DNA of 64,000 bases from Candidatus Gastranaerophilales bacterium HUM_9 (GCA_002103075.1 DABG01000009.1:124001-188000), one strand, 5' to 3'; shown: positions 7,885 through 16,193, numbered from the stretch's first letter. Translations and numbers: made by a program. Notes: generated by a model not told the origin, from the sequence alone.

Positions 7885-9780
7885 ATGGGTTTGTCATCTT
7901 CACAAGCAAGATTATTGAATTTAACTTCAAGAATGCACCAGATTGAATACAAGGCTGCAAAACTTGAAGCTGAAAAATTGCAAATGGCAAACAAATCAGC
8001 TAAAGTTTACGAAGATTATTTGTATGCCCTAGACAAAACAAAAATTCAAGGAAAAATATTAACAACAGATGGCTCTATAACATATACAGATTTAACATAC
8101 AAAATGTTATTAGATAGAGGATATCAACTTAAATTTGAAGGCGATGACAGAGTAGTTATTTCTGCTGATACAGAAGCTAATTTTAATACAGCAAATGGAA
8201 ATGAAAATTATTTCATAGCACTAGAATCTGGAAGAGTAACACCAACTAACAACCAAGCAGATGACGGTGTTTATGAAATCTATACAGCTGATCAATTAAT
8301 GGCTATGGGCTCTGGAAAGAACTACCGTTTGATGTCAAACATTGATTTAACTGGTAAGAACTGGACCTCTAAATATTTAAGCAGTGGTAAAACTTTTGAT
8401 GGTAATGGTTATTCAATTACAGGATTAAAAACTGCCTTATTTAGCGCAGTAGCTGGTACTGTTAAAAACTTAAACGTACAAGGTAATTCAACATCAAATG
8501 CAATTTTAGCAAATACGGCTAGCGCCGGTTCTACTTTTGAAAACATCTCTGTATCAGGGTCTGTAAATTCTAATGATCGCAACGTTGGTGCTCTTATTGG
8601 TTATGGTTCTGGTAGTAATATTACTATTAAAAACTGTTCTACTGATGCAAGCGTAATATCATCTAGTAGTAGTATTGGTGGATTAGCAGGTGCTTTAGAA
8701 TGTAGTAGTGTAACAATAACTAACTGTTCATCTAAAGGCTATGTTCAAGGCAATAATACAGTTGGTGGTTTTATCGGATATTTAACAAATGGTACAGTTA
8801 CAAATTGTTCATCTAGTGCATCTTCTCTTACTACAGCAACTGGTGATGGAAAACACGATGCAGATGATGCTGGTGGTGGATTTGTTGGATATGTAGGTGA
8901 TTCAACAATCAGTAATTGTGAAGCAAGAGGAGAAGTAAAATCTGAAGGAGGTGTAATTGGTGGATTTGGTGGACTTATCCAAAAAACCACTGTTTCAAAC
9001 TGTAATGCTTATGGAAACGTAACTTCAAATATTAATGGCGGAGTAACAGCAGCTGCTCAAAACGGTGGTAAGGTAAACACTGCAGGATTTGCATCAGCTA
9101 GTTTTGGAGCTACATTCAACAATTGTAATTCATTTAGCAATGTAAACTGTGCTGGTGGAGATTCTCAATGTGCAGGTTTTGTGAATAGCAACATGTCAGG
9201 AGCAGCAGATACTATGACTGACGTAATCAATAATTGTTATTCATCAAGTAACAAACCTTTCGTAACTCAAACTTCAAGTATTGATACAATAAACGAATCT
9301 GCAACACCTAATAGCAATTCAATCAGCGTAACAAGTCCATCAATTTCAACAACTACTACTGTTACTGATAACAAAGGTTCATCAAGTTTATTCCGCTCAA
9401 TCCAAGAACACGGTTATATTCTTGAAGGTGACCAAGCTAATCCTGCTACAGGTCACGAAGATGATGTAACTTGGTTAACTAATATGGTTAATACTGGTAA
9501 CTTATACATCTACAAACCTGATAATATGGCTGAAGATGGATTTATTCAAGTTAGCGTTTCTACTGATACAAATCTACAAGAAGTTTCTGATACTTCAATC
9601 TTGAAAAAAGCAGAAGCAAAATATGAAGCTGATATGAAAAAGATTGATAAAAAAGATAGAAAATACGATTCTGATTTAGCTTCTTTAGAAACTGAACGTA
9701 ACGCTATTAAACAAGAAATGGAAACTCTAAAAACAGTTGCAAAAGAAAATGTTGAAAGAACATTTAGATTATTCTCTTAA
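7885..9780 (+). CDS. SQAR-family protein with GLUG-type repeat domain (putative exported surface protein)
   Basis: A 631-residue modular protein. Residues 1-50 carry the family signature MGLSSSQARLLNLTSR and a predicted helix (IEYKAAKLEAEKLQMANKS), 36 of 38 residues identical to the protein at 25705. The middle (about 140-470) is a Ser/Asn/Gly-rich repeat of the GLUG type (VGGFIGYLTNGTVTNCSS, GGFVGYVGDSTISNC), expected to form a right-handed beta solenoid as in adhesins. Residues 574-631 are a charged helix (LETERNAIKQEMETLKTV) identical in 52 of 58 positions to the protein at 25705. There is no Sec signal peptide. Helical ends around a variable centre recall flagellar axial proteins. Function and export route are inference from that plan and the sigma-28-like promoter. 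GGAAA-rich leader, ribosome site AAAGGAAA. Confidence 0.85.
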   Translation: MGLSSSQARLLNLTSRMHQIEYKAAKLEAEKLQMANKSAKVYEDYLYALDKTKIQGKILTTDGSITYTDLTYKMLLDRGYQLKFEGDDRVVISADTEANFNTANGNENYFIALESGRVTPTNNQADDGVYEIYTADQLMAMGSGKNYRLMSNIDLTGKNWTSKYLSSGKTFDGNGYSITGLKTALFSAVAGTVKNLNVQGNSTSNAILANTASAGSTFENISVSGSVNSNDRNVGALIGYGSGSNITIKNCSTDASVISSSSSIGGLAGALECSSVTITNCSSKGYVQGNNTVGGFIGYLTNGTVTNCSSSASSLTTATGDGKHDADDAGGGFVGYVGDSTISNCEARGEVKSEGGVIGGFGGLIQKTTVSNCNAYGNVTSNINGGVTAAAQNGGKVNTAGFASASFGATFNNCNSFSNVNCAGGDSQCAGFVNSNMSGAADTMTDVINNCYSSSNKPFVTQTSSIDTINESATPNSNSISVTSPSISTTTTVTDNKGSSSLFRSIQEHGYILEGDQANPATGHEDDVTWLTNMVNTGNLYIYKPDNMAEDGFIQVSVSTDTNLQEVSDTSILKKAEAKYEADMKKIDKKDRKYDSDLASLETERNAIKQEMETLKTVAKENVERTFRLFS

Positions 9781-9812
9781 GATTAAATACTAAATAAAAA
9801 AAATAAAAAAAA

Positions 9813-9842
9813 CGGGGATTTTGGAATTATCCAAAATTCCCG
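9813..9842 (-). terminator. Terminator of the lone receiver gene
   Basis: A 13-base stem (CGGGGATTTTGGA / TCCAAAATTCCCG with one mismatch) and loop ATTA lies 12 bases past the stop of the minus-strand receiver gene. Read on the minus strand it is followed by a long T-rich run (the A-run at 9792-9812). It may also stop readthrough from the SQAR gene. Confidence 0.8.
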
Positions 9843-9854
9843 CAGTATATTCAA

Positions 9855-10298
9855 TCAAACAACAACTTTTTCTAATGTTTTTACCAATGGGTTAACATGT
9901 TCTGTAATATCTGCAACATCTCGAATTAGATTTACAAACTCTTCTAAATCAATATTCTTTGTACAATAAGCATTTGCACCACTCATTAAAACATTCAAAA
10001 CCTCATTATTGTCAGACATTGATGTCAATGCTATTATCTTTACTGATTTGTTCTTTGCTCTAATTTTTGATATAACCTCTACTCCATTTCCTTCAGACAG
10101 ACCTAAATCAATTAACACAATATCCGGTTTCATTACTTCAATCATCATTTTACCAGTTATCGCATCTTCTGCATCTCCGATTACACTCATATCCTCGTAT
10201 TTATTTAATGCTGTTTTTAAACCTAATCTTGTTAACTTTAAATCTTCAACAATTACAATCTTTATTGTTTTTTGTTCTGTTAATAAAACTGTATCCAT
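9855..10298 (-). CDS. Stand-alone response-regulator receiver domain (NarL type, no output domain)
   Basis: A 147-residue protein that is only a CheY-like receiver. All phosphorylation residues are present: acidic pair E18-D19 (VIVEDLKLTR), phospho-acceptor D64 (IVLIDLGLSEGNG), T92 (IIALTSM) and K114 (YCTKN). The sequence style is NarL/FixJ, whose members normally carry a C-terminal LuxR-type HTH. Here the protein stops about 20 residues after the receiver. A stand-alone LuxR-type HTH is encoded at 11468, past an XRE/S24-like gene. No sensor kinase lies in the window. It may act by protein-protein contact. Confidence 0.9.
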   Translation of the reverse strand: MDTVLLTEQKTIKIVIVEDLKLTRLGLKTALNKYEDMSVIGDAEDAITGKMMIEVMKPDIVLIDLGLSEGNGVEVISKIRAKNKSVKIIALTSMSDNNEVLNVLMSGANAYCTKNIDLEEFVNLIRDVADITEHVNPLVKTLEKVVV

Positions 10299-10485
10299 TT
10301 ATTTCTCCTATATATTTTATGAAAATATTAAACACCAATAATACCTTCATGGATATTAGAAAAATTACCTATTTTTTTAACGAAAAATAATAAACACTAA
10401 AATCCCTAACACTAAAAACCATTTACTCAATCAATTATAGTTAATTTCCATAAAAACTCCTTTCAAAATTTCAATCAAATAAATT

Positions 10486-11139
10486 TTATATATGTATAAA
10501 ACTCAAATTTTTTATAATTCTACCGATAACTTTAAAGCCTAGGTCATTCAATCTGTTTTGGGTTCTAATTTCATCACTGTAGACTTTGTTTGTGTAATAA
10601 AATCTTACATTTCCATCGGTCATTGTAGATACATTTGATATTTGAATCTTTGTACCACCTAATGTTTCATAAGCATAAATCCCACTAAAATTAATATCTG
10701 TAGCAGATATATCCATCAATAAAACATCTCTATTTCTAATGTGCAATTGGTATGAAGGCGAACCTTCCATTTTATCACCAGGCATAGCAATTAGTCTTAA
10801 GTTTTCAACATTAACATTCCACATATTTTTGACAACTTCTCTATCCATATAAATTTCAGAGATTAATGGATTTTCAATAATATGTTTAAGATTTTCGTTC
10901 TTATAATAATGTAATTTAATAAATCTATCTTTATCAAAAGAACAAGAAGCATCTATCTTAAAATAGTCTTCTAATAGCTTCATTTCTTTTTCATTAATAT
11001 AAGAGTTTCTTGATAATCTTTTGCTAATAGAAGTAGTTTTAATTCCAAGTGCTTTTGCAAATTCACTATAGGTGATATTCTCACCTTTTAGAACTTTTAA
11101 GTTATTTATAAAGTTTAAAAATTTTATTGGCTCTGACAA
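10486..11139 (-). CDS. XRE-HTH / S24-like repressor lacking the catalytic serine
   Basis: A 217-residue protein with an N-terminal Cro/CI-type helix-turn-helix (residues about 10-60: YSEFAKALGIKTTSISKRL) and a C-terminal LexA/CI peptidase-S24-like fold (about 110-217). The motif that holds the nucleophile, normally GDSMEP, reads GDKMEG here, so Lys replaces Ser. RNRDVLLMD and IYAYE follow as in the family. Self-cleavage is therefore unlikely, although dimerisation may remain. The start is TTG with GGAGG (11146-11150) six bases upstream; no ATG fits better. Probably a DNA-binding regulator of its own region; no prophage genes are nearby. Confidence 0.85.
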   Translation of the reverse strand: MSEPIKFLNFINNLKVLKGENITYSEFAKALGIKTTSISKRLSRNSYINEKEMKLLEDYFKIDASCSFDKDRFIKLHYYKNENLKHIIENPLISEIYMDREVVKNMWNVNVENLRLIAMPGDKMEGSPSYQLHIRNRDVLLMDISATDINFSGIYAYETLGGTKIQISNVSTMTDGNVRFYYTNKVYSDEIRTQNRLNDLGFKVIGRIIKNLSFIHI

Positions 11140-11467
11140 TTAAAACCTCCGATTAGATTCATTGAGTTATATCCATGACATTTTAGTAATTTTCCGTCTA
11201 TAATGTTAGACATGGCAATTTTTGCGTTTTTTACCAGCTAAACCATTGTATTTCGTTTGTCCATATTTAATGACATGGTAGTCCTATTCTATTGACATTT
11301 TATTGTGACGTGCAATAATTATACCATAAAGTTAATAATAAATAAACTAATTTTTTAATTATTTAAAATCACTTTACATTTTCTAAAATACAAAACAGGC
11401 AAATGATAAATATAAATCTTTATATTTATTCATTTGTTCTGGGCTACAATCTAGAAAGGACGCAACA
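11140..11467. promoter_or_regulatory. Divergent regulatory region with repeated GACAT half-sites
   Basis: No gene is seen in these 328 bases. Four short related elements stand out: CCATGACATTTT (11173-11184), TTAGACATGG (11206-11215), AATGACATGG (11269-11278) and ATTGACATTT (11291-11300). CCATGACATT and AATGACATGG are near inverted copies. This is the kind of clustered half-site expected for an autoregulated XRE/CI-type repressor. Binding is inference. TTGACA at 11292-11297 could also be a plus-strand -35. Confidence 0.35.
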
Positions 11468-11674
11468 ATGTTTGCATTAACATCAAGAGAAAATGAAATA
11501 ATGACACTAATCTGTCAGGGTTTGACTAACAATGAAATAGCCAAACTTCTATTCATCAGTAAACACACAGTAAAAGCTCATATCTGTGCTATTATGGAAA
11601 AATTTAATACAAAAAGTAGAGCTGGTGCTGTATATATCTATTGCAAAAATATTCTATTTAAAATTAATGCTTAA
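11468..11674 (+). CDS. Stand-alone LuxR/GerE-type HTH DNA-binding protein
   Basis: A 68-residue protein made up only of a GerE/LuxR helix-turn-helix: LTSRENEIMTLICQGLTNNE, IAKLLFISKHTVKAHICAIM and KFNTKSRAGAVYIY match the family almost end to end. There is no receiver or ligand domain. AAAGGA lies seven to eight bases before the ATG. The separate NarL-type receiver at 9855 is the natural missing half, though the two genes are on opposite strands with a repressor gene between them. Similar short LuxR-type proteins (such as GerE itself) act alone. Confidence 0.9.
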   Translation: MFALTSRENEIMTLICQGLTNNEIAKLLFISKHTVKAHICAIMEKFNTKSRAGAVYIYCKNILFKINA

Positions 11675-11717
11675 TACTAATTTTATATAAGTTTTACAAA
11701 ATATTTTTATCGTAAAA

Positions 11718-12599
11718 TTATCTATAAGTACTATTCTTATATGGTTCACAATGAATCGTTATCAATGTATGTGGAAGAACATTTTTTACTTTAAACTCTA
11801 ATTCATCACATATTTCATGACAAGATTTTAAAGGCATATTTCCATCACACAATATAGTTATATCAATATCTCTATTAGGTCCACTTTTACGGCTCTTTAG
11901 ATTTTTGTACCCATATATTTTTTCACAACTTTCGATAATTTGCTTAATTTTCTTTACATCAACCTCTGGTAAAGTTCCGTCAACAAGATTATTTAATGAT
12001 TCTCTTGTAATTTTTACACCCGTCTTTAAAATTATTATTGCTACCAACAAAGCTATCACTGAATCGAATAAAACAATTCCCGTAATCTTTATTAAAATCA
12101 ATCCCAACAAAACTCCTAAAGAAGAATAAACATCTGTACCCAAATGTTTAGAGTCAGCTTTTAAAGCAACAGAATCCGTCTTTTTAGCAACATTTGACAA
12201 ATATCTGCTAACAATGATATTGGCCAAGATTGCAACACCCATAACAATTATGCCCAAAGTAGAATCAAATTCAGAGTGACCTCCAAACATAATTTTTCTA
12301 AAAGCCTCATACACAATATAAAAAGAAGCAACAACAATCAACAACCCCTCTAAAAACCCAGCAACATCTTCGTATCCGCCATGTCCAAAAGGGTGATCCT
12401 TATCTGCCGGCTGTGAAGAACGCAAAACTGCAAAATATGTCAATACAGATGCCAGAAAATCACTCATTGAATGAACCGCTTCTGATATAATACTTATACT
12501 TCCTGACACAAATCCCGCAATTAGTTTCAATACTATAATCAATCCATTTGATATAATTGATAAACTTGCTGCAAATTTCTTTTCATATTCTTTATTCAT
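11718..12599 (-). CDS. Cation diffusion facilitator, probable Zn2+ exporter
   Basis: A 293-residue inner-membrane metal/proton antiporter of the CDF family, with six predicted membrane helices and a C-terminal cytoplasmic metal-sensing domain (about 205-293, ending THCEPYK-like). The transport site in helix 2 is H43-x3-D47 (EAVHSMSDFLAS) and in helix 5 the pair in ADSKHLGTDVYSS. HD/HD is the arrangement of zinc-selective ZnT proteins, whereas FieF/YiiP have DD/HD. The conserved loop DHPFGHGGYEDVAG follows helix 2. It exports Zn2+ or similar divalent metals. It stands alone, convergent with the LuxR-type gene. Confidence 0.92.
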   Translation of the reverse strand: MNKEYEKKFAASLSIISNGLIIVLKLIAGFVSGSISIISEAVHSMSDFLASVLTYFAVLRSSQPADKDHPFGHGGYEDVAGFLEGLLIVVASFYIVYEAFRKIMFGGHSEFDSTLGIIVMGVAILANIIVSRYLSNVAKKTDSVALKADSKHLGTDVYSSLGVLLGLILIKITGIVLFDSVIALLVAIIILKTGVKITRESLNNLVDGTLPEVDVKKIKQIIESCEKIYGYKNLKSRKSGPNRDIDITILCDGNMPLKSCHEICDELEFKVKNVLPHTLITIHCEPYKNSTYR

Positions 12600-12670
12600 A
12601 TAAACACACTCTCTTCATATCATATTAGCACAAGAATAAAACAAGATACAATAACTCAGTTGTACAAACT

Positions 12671-12705
12671 AGAGAGGCGAATTTGCTTTGCAAATTCGCC
12701 TCTCT
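12671..12705. other. Perfect 16-bp intergenic hairpin
   Basis: AGAGAGGCGAATTTGC, loop TTT, GCAAATTCGCCTCTCT: a perfect 16-base-pair stem between the CDF gene and the small ORF at 12724. Neither strand has a following T-run, so it is not a standard intrinsic terminator. It could be an mRNA stabiliser, a repeat of REP type or a regulator site. Confidence 0.6.
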
Positions 12706-12723
12706 ATATACATAATTTAAACA

Positions 12724-12900
12724 TTATTCTTTCAAAAACTTTGATGGTTTCTTTAATATAACATATTCTTTTTGATATTTTGATTTATCTGAATTATTTT
12801 CTATTAAATTCAAAGATTTTTGTGAATTATTTATCCTTTTTGAATAATTATCTTGATTTAAGGGATATTTCGCTCCATTTGTTGAAGCAAAAGTTTTCAA
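12724..12900 (-). CDS. Possible small hypothetical protein (58 aa)
   Basis: Open frame of 58 codons starting at TTG (12900-12898), or slightly upstream at CTG; no ATG. The product is hydrophilic and Asn/Lys/Ser-rich (KTFASTNGAKYPLNQDNYSK). A TAG closes the frame about 30 bases upstream. It lies 36 bases after the stop of the gene at 12937 in a different frame, so it may be a separate small gene or a frameshifted tail of that gene. Coding is supported only by openness in AT-rich DNA and a protein-like composition. Confidence 0.3.
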   Translation of the reverse strand: MKTFASTNGAKYPLNQDNYSKRINNSQKSLNLIENNSDKSKYQKEYVILKKPSKFLKE

Positions 12901-12936
12901 TGTTATATTACTCAGATTTCCACTTTTCTAATTTTA

Positions 12937-13350
12937 TTATTTTATTATATTACCGAACAATTTTATAAAAGTTCTAGTAAAATCTTTTTTAATAGGTCTC
13001 ACTTCATCTAACACAATTGATTCATGTTTAATCAACTGTTTTCTAACCTTGCCCGTTTTAGGATACATATTATTATACATATCTTTAAATTCTTTATCTT
13101 CTTTTTTAAATGAATCAACATTATTTAAGATGTTTAAATTATGTTTTCTCATTTTAGGATAATCATTTGTTCTTTCATTTTGTCTTGCTAACAAACCAAT
13201 CGTTGGATTTTCTTTACAATCTTCTAAATGAAATTCTGCATATTTTGAAAGTGATGGATTTGCTTCATATCTTGAATCTAATAAACCATTACTAACCATA
13301 GCATTAAGTTTTATAAAATCTATTTCTCTATAATCCGTATTAATTGGCAT
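12937..13350 (-). CDS. Hypothetical soluble protein (137 aa)
   Basis: No family recognised. The frame is open from 13389, but the ATG at 13350 is chosen because GGAGG (13356-13360) sits five bases upstream, giving MPINTDYREIDFIKLNAM. The protein is charged, with no signal peptide or membrane helix. Its C-terminus is very basic (KTGKVRKQLIKHES, RPIKKDFTRTFIKLFG). It diverges from the GNAT gene at 13453 across a 102-base AT-rich promoter region. Confidence 0.7.
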   Translation of the reverse strand: MPINTDYREIDFIKLNAMVSNGLLDSRYEANPSLSKYAEFHLEDCKENPTIGLLARQNERTNDYPKMRKHNLNILNNVDSFKKEDKEFKDMYNNMYPKTGKVRKQLIKHESIVLDEVRPIKKDFTRTFIKLFGNIIK

Positions 13351-13452
13351 AAAATCCTCCATATATTTCCCATATATTGTATATAACACACCTAAAAAAA
13401 ATTATTTGCTATCAACTATCAAAAAATTTTTTTTACAAGTTTTAGAACTAAT

Positions 13453-13992
13453 ATGAGATATTTAACAACAAAACCAATAAAAGAATTTCCACAAAGGTTG
13501 ATATATGCACATAACAATAAAATAAATACAATGTATAAAATGGCAGATACCAAAACTGGTGAATATGTAGGGGAAATGCTAGGTAAAATGGCAAGAGAAA
13601 ATTCTTTTTCGATATATTATCCAACCTTAAAGCCTTATAATTCATTTTATATTCAATTATTAAAAATAAACAAAAAGCGTCAAGGTCACGGTACTGCATT
13701 TATTAAATTAGCACAATCTGAAAGCAGAAAAAACGGCGGTCAAGGTAGAGTTCATTTAAAAGCAAGTAATTGTTTTGATCCAGAGCACCCAGCACATATT
13801 TTTTATAGAAAATTAGGGTTCAATTCTCAATATACAGATACAATTGAATTAATTGATAAAGCAATAAAAAAGAACAAAAGACTCAGTGAAGATATCCCAG
13901 ATATAACAATGTATCTTCCAAAGAATCCAAAACCCGTAAAATATGAACCTAACGTATTTGAAAAAGTAAGAAATTTATTTAAGAAAAAATAA
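13453..13992 (+). CDS. GNAT-family N-acetyltransferase
   Basis: A 179-residue protein with the acetyl-CoA-binding motif A of GNAT enzymes, INKKRQGHGTAFIKLAQ (R/Q-x-x-G-x-G), and the motif-B segment HIFYRKLGF. The last 30 residues are basic and extend beyond the usual fold (FEKVRNLFKKK). The substrate cannot be inferred. No clear ribosome site precedes the ATG. It shares a divergent promoter region with the hypothetical gene at 12937. Confidence 0.8.
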   Translation: MRYLTTKPIKEFPQRLIYAHNNKINTMYKMADTKTGEYVGEMLGKMARENSFSIYYPTLKPYNSFYIQLLKINKKRQGHGTAFIKLAQSESRKNGGQGRVHLKASNCFDPEHPAHIFYRKLGFNSQYTDTIELIDKAIKKNKRLSEDIPDITMYLPKNPKPVKYEPNVFEKVRNLFKKK

Positions 13993-14076
13993 AACATTTT
14001 ACATAATTTCATTAACTATTTTATTTTTATAAGAAATTAGATATAATATAATATAATTATAATTTAAGGAGAAATT

Positions 14077-14361
14077 ATGAAAAAGATACTTTTATCAATT
14101 ACGCTATTATCACTTTTAACAATGGCAACACCTGTTTTTGCAGGAACACACGGCAGAAACGGTCAAGTTAGTGCACGTTCTATTGGTGCTGGAGCTTTGT
14201 CTCTTTTGATTTGGCCAGGAATTGGACAAGCTGTAAACAGACAAACTTATGACAAAAATATGACTCACGCTCTTTTGGGTCTAACCGGTATTTTTAGATT
14301 TTGGTCTTGCTATGATGCAGTTGCTGATAGACAAGGTGGCGTTTGGAAAAACAGAATATAG
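14077..14361 (+). CDS. Small exported/membrane protein (94 aa)
   Basis: Signal peptide MKKILLSITLLSLLTMATPV with cleavage likely after FA-G near residue 22, then a hydrophobic segment GAGALSLLIWPGIGQAVN and a short Trp/Arg-containing tail (RFWSCYDAVADRQGGVW). AAGGAG is placed seven bases before the ATG, and a TATAAT-rich stretch (14042-14060) is a likely -10 region. The Gly-rich WPGIGQ segment recalls small membrane proteins of the TM2 kind, but I do not assign a family. Confidence 0.8.
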   Translation: MKKILLSITLLSLLTMATPVFAGTHGRNGQVSARSIGAGALSLLIWPGIGQAVNRQTYDKNMTHALLGLTGIFRFWSCYDAVADRQGGVWKNRI

Positions 14362-14385
14362 TTTTTATAAAACCTTTTAAAATTC

Positions 14386-14416
14386 AAGGGCGAAGATATT
14401 TCATATCTTCGCCCTT
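14386..14416. terminator. Bidirectional terminator
   Basis: A 14-base perfect stem AAGGGCGAAGATAT / ATATCTTCGCCCTT with loop TTC, followed by TTAT on the plus strand. It lies between the convergent genes 14077 (+) and 14420 (-) and can serve both. Confidence 0.85.
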
Positions 14417-14419
14417 TTA

Positions 14420-16081
14420 TCATACAGTTTTATTCAATGCATCAAAATTATCTGCCAAAACATTATTTTTAAACTGTTCAAAATGAGAAACACGTTTAGT
14501 TGACGCATTTGAGGATTTAGCAGAATTCTTGTTTTTCATATTTGTTATAAATATATTTAACTTTGGTAACAATACCCCAAGAGCAAGTGTTGAATAAGCT
14601 AATCCCGAGATATGAGCAAGGTTAAGTTTCCACATATTTCTCTTTGCAAATTCAGAACCTTTTGATGCAATTTCTTTGTGACTTTTTAAAGATATATCGT
14701 TTAGCCAGTGTTTTATCCCTTTACCTTCTTTAGAAACATTGAACAAACTTTCTTTTTTTCTATCAAGTAAGTTTGCGACCCCTTTTGAAGCAAATCCACC
14801 TAAAACAAGCCAGTTTAAAAACCCTAAATAATCTCTTGTTGTACTTTCTCGCAATTCATCTTTGTTATCAGAAGCTAAAAATCGACCTATAAGAGTTGAA
14901 GCGTAAACTGTCTTTATCGCATTGCCACTAGTCACAGGGCCTGTAAATTCAAGTTTTTTAACGAAATCTCTTGGGGATTTAACCTTCATAACAGCACCTG
15001 CCATTGCAATCATTCCTAAACTTGCGATAAGTTTTTCTGCTATGAATTTTTTGTCTTTTTTAGGTTGTTCTGTTGTAGTTTTTGGTGTTGTGTTATTAGA
15101 AACTTGTTGTGCAAAGTTGTTATCACCAACGAACCCTTTTTTACCAGTTCTTTTTTCAGTTATTTTTCTATTAATGTATTGATTTGTTAAACCTAATGTA
15201 GACGCTATTACCAAAGCTCCGACAGATTTAATTTTATTTATTTTTAAAATTTTATTTATTGCAGAACCTTTTTCAACATTTTTATTTGTTAAAATATCGT
15301 GTCCAAAATCGACTGTATCACGCAACAAATTACCAATTGTGGTCGAAAGAGTTTTTTCTTTGTATTCTGTTGAAACATTTCCAGCACCGAGAGCGTTTAT
15401 CATACGACTTTCAATAATTTGTAAAAGGTCTTTTCTATCTTTTTTAGAAATTGTTTTATCATTAATTAGTTCTGAAGTCAGGTTTATGATGCTATCTTTT
15501 GATTTTAAATTATTATGAACGCCGGTATATTTTTTATTATCCCAGTTGATTTTATTCCATTTGTTTTCATCAATCCATTCAATGTTTTGCCAATTGATTT
15601 CATTGAATTTGTTAATGTTTTTGTTATCACGACCTGAAACATTTTCAAATACATTTGCGACAAAATCTTTTGTAGAGTTAATTTCTTTGCTTGCAGTATC
15701 TAAAAACATCAAACTATCTTTAGAATACCAAGATTTTGGATTGATAGGTGTTTTAGGGTTGATAATTTTATTGGCAAGTTTTGCGATGCCTTTAGCTAAA
15801 TAACTTGCTGATAAGCAAACAATTAATGTTCCGGTAAATTCTCTAAAGAATGTTTCAGCACCTGCGTATTTGTTTCGTTCTTTTGTGTCAACATAGGTCC
15901 TTGGTGCAACCATGGCAAACAAATCTATTCCTACAGCGTTTGCCATTGGGTTTGTATCAAGTGTCATAAGAGTTGTTGTTAAAGCTCCATCAAGTAAACC
16001 TTTAAACTTTGGATTATTATTTTTAGATTTTTGTTCATTGTTATAATTTCTAGTGTTTAACTGTTGTTGTTGAATTCTCAT
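14420..16081 (-). CDS. FKG-motif membrane-associated protein of unknown function (553 aa)
   Basis: The N-terminus is hydrophilic (RIQQQQLNTRNYNNEQK) and then carries NNPKFKGLLDGA, the short F-K-G motif shared with the proteins at 35828 and 32022. Several hydrophobic stretches follow: TGTLIVCLSASYLAKGIAKL, VGALVIASTLGL, LIASLGMIAMAGAVM, FLNWLVLGGFASKGVANLL and AYSTLALGVLLPKLNIF. Between them are Asn/Lys-rich soluble parts. I recognise no enzyme family. The ATG at 16081 is chosen because GGGGG lies five bases upstream; the earlier in-frame ATG at 16114 falls next to the terminator T-run. Expression is probably controlled by the leader at 16094-16291. It contains almost no Cys, so the polycysteine leader does not reflect its own composition. 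Confidence 0.8.
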   Translation of the reverse strand: MRIQQQQLNTRNYNNEQKSKNNNPKFKGLLDGALTTTLMTLDTNPMANAVGIDLFAMVAPRTYVDTKERNKYAGAETFFREFTGTLIVCLSASYLAKGIAKLANKIINPKTPINPKSWYSKDSLMFLDTASKEINSTKDFVANVFENVSGRDNKNINKFNEINWQNIEWIDENKWNKINWDNKKYTGVHNNLKSKDSIINLTSELINDKTISKKDRKDLLQIIESRMINALGAGNVSTEYKEKTLSTTIGNLLRDTVDFGHDILTNKNVEKGSAINKILKINKIKSVGALVIASTLGLTNQYINRKITEKRTGKKGFVGDNNFAQQVSNNTTPKTTTEQPKKDKKFIAEKLIASLGMIAMAGAVMKVKSPRDFVKKLEFTGPVTSGNAIKTVYASTLIGRFLASDNKDELRESTTRDYLGFLNWLVLGGFASKGVANLLDRKKESLFNVSKEGKGIKHWLNDISLKSHKEIASKGSEFAKRNMWKLNLAHISGLAYSTLALGVLLPKLNIFITNMKNKNSAKSSNASTKRVSHFEQFKNNVLADNFDALNKTV

Positions 16082-16093
16082 TATTTCCCCCAT

Positions 16094-16193
16094 AAAAAAA
16101 GTTCCTACTAACAAATTTAATAGGAACTTTTTATATCTAAAACTATTTTTATAATCAGCACAACTGTTGTAAGTTCCTATTTACGGTACTTAC
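16094..16193 (-). promoter_or_regulatory. Attenuator: competing antiterminator and terminator helices
   Basis: On the minus strand four segments lie in order. Segment 0, GTAAGT (16193-16188). Segment 1, AATAGGAACTT (16181-16171), overlapping the ACTTAC that pairs with segment 0. Segment 2, AAGTTCCTATT (16129-16119), an exact 11-base complement of segment 1. Segment 3, TAGGAACTTTTT (16107-16096), pairing over 12 bases with AAAAAGTTCCTA (16132-16121) and followed by seven T (16100-16094). 1:2 and 2:3 pairing exclude each other, as in trp-type attenuators. The leader-peptide stop codon lies at the start of segment 1. The function is inferred from this geometry. Confidence 0.7.

Noticed and set aside
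12780..12968. 62-codon plus-strand frame
   Set aside because: Composition (Phe/Leu/Tyr/Asn only) is AT noise. It is antisense to a more protein-like minus frame at 12724-12900.
16082..16114. Upstream ATG (16114) for the FKG gene
   Set aside because: It lies in the terminator arm and T-run with no ribosome site. The ATG at 16081 has GGGGG at good spacing.
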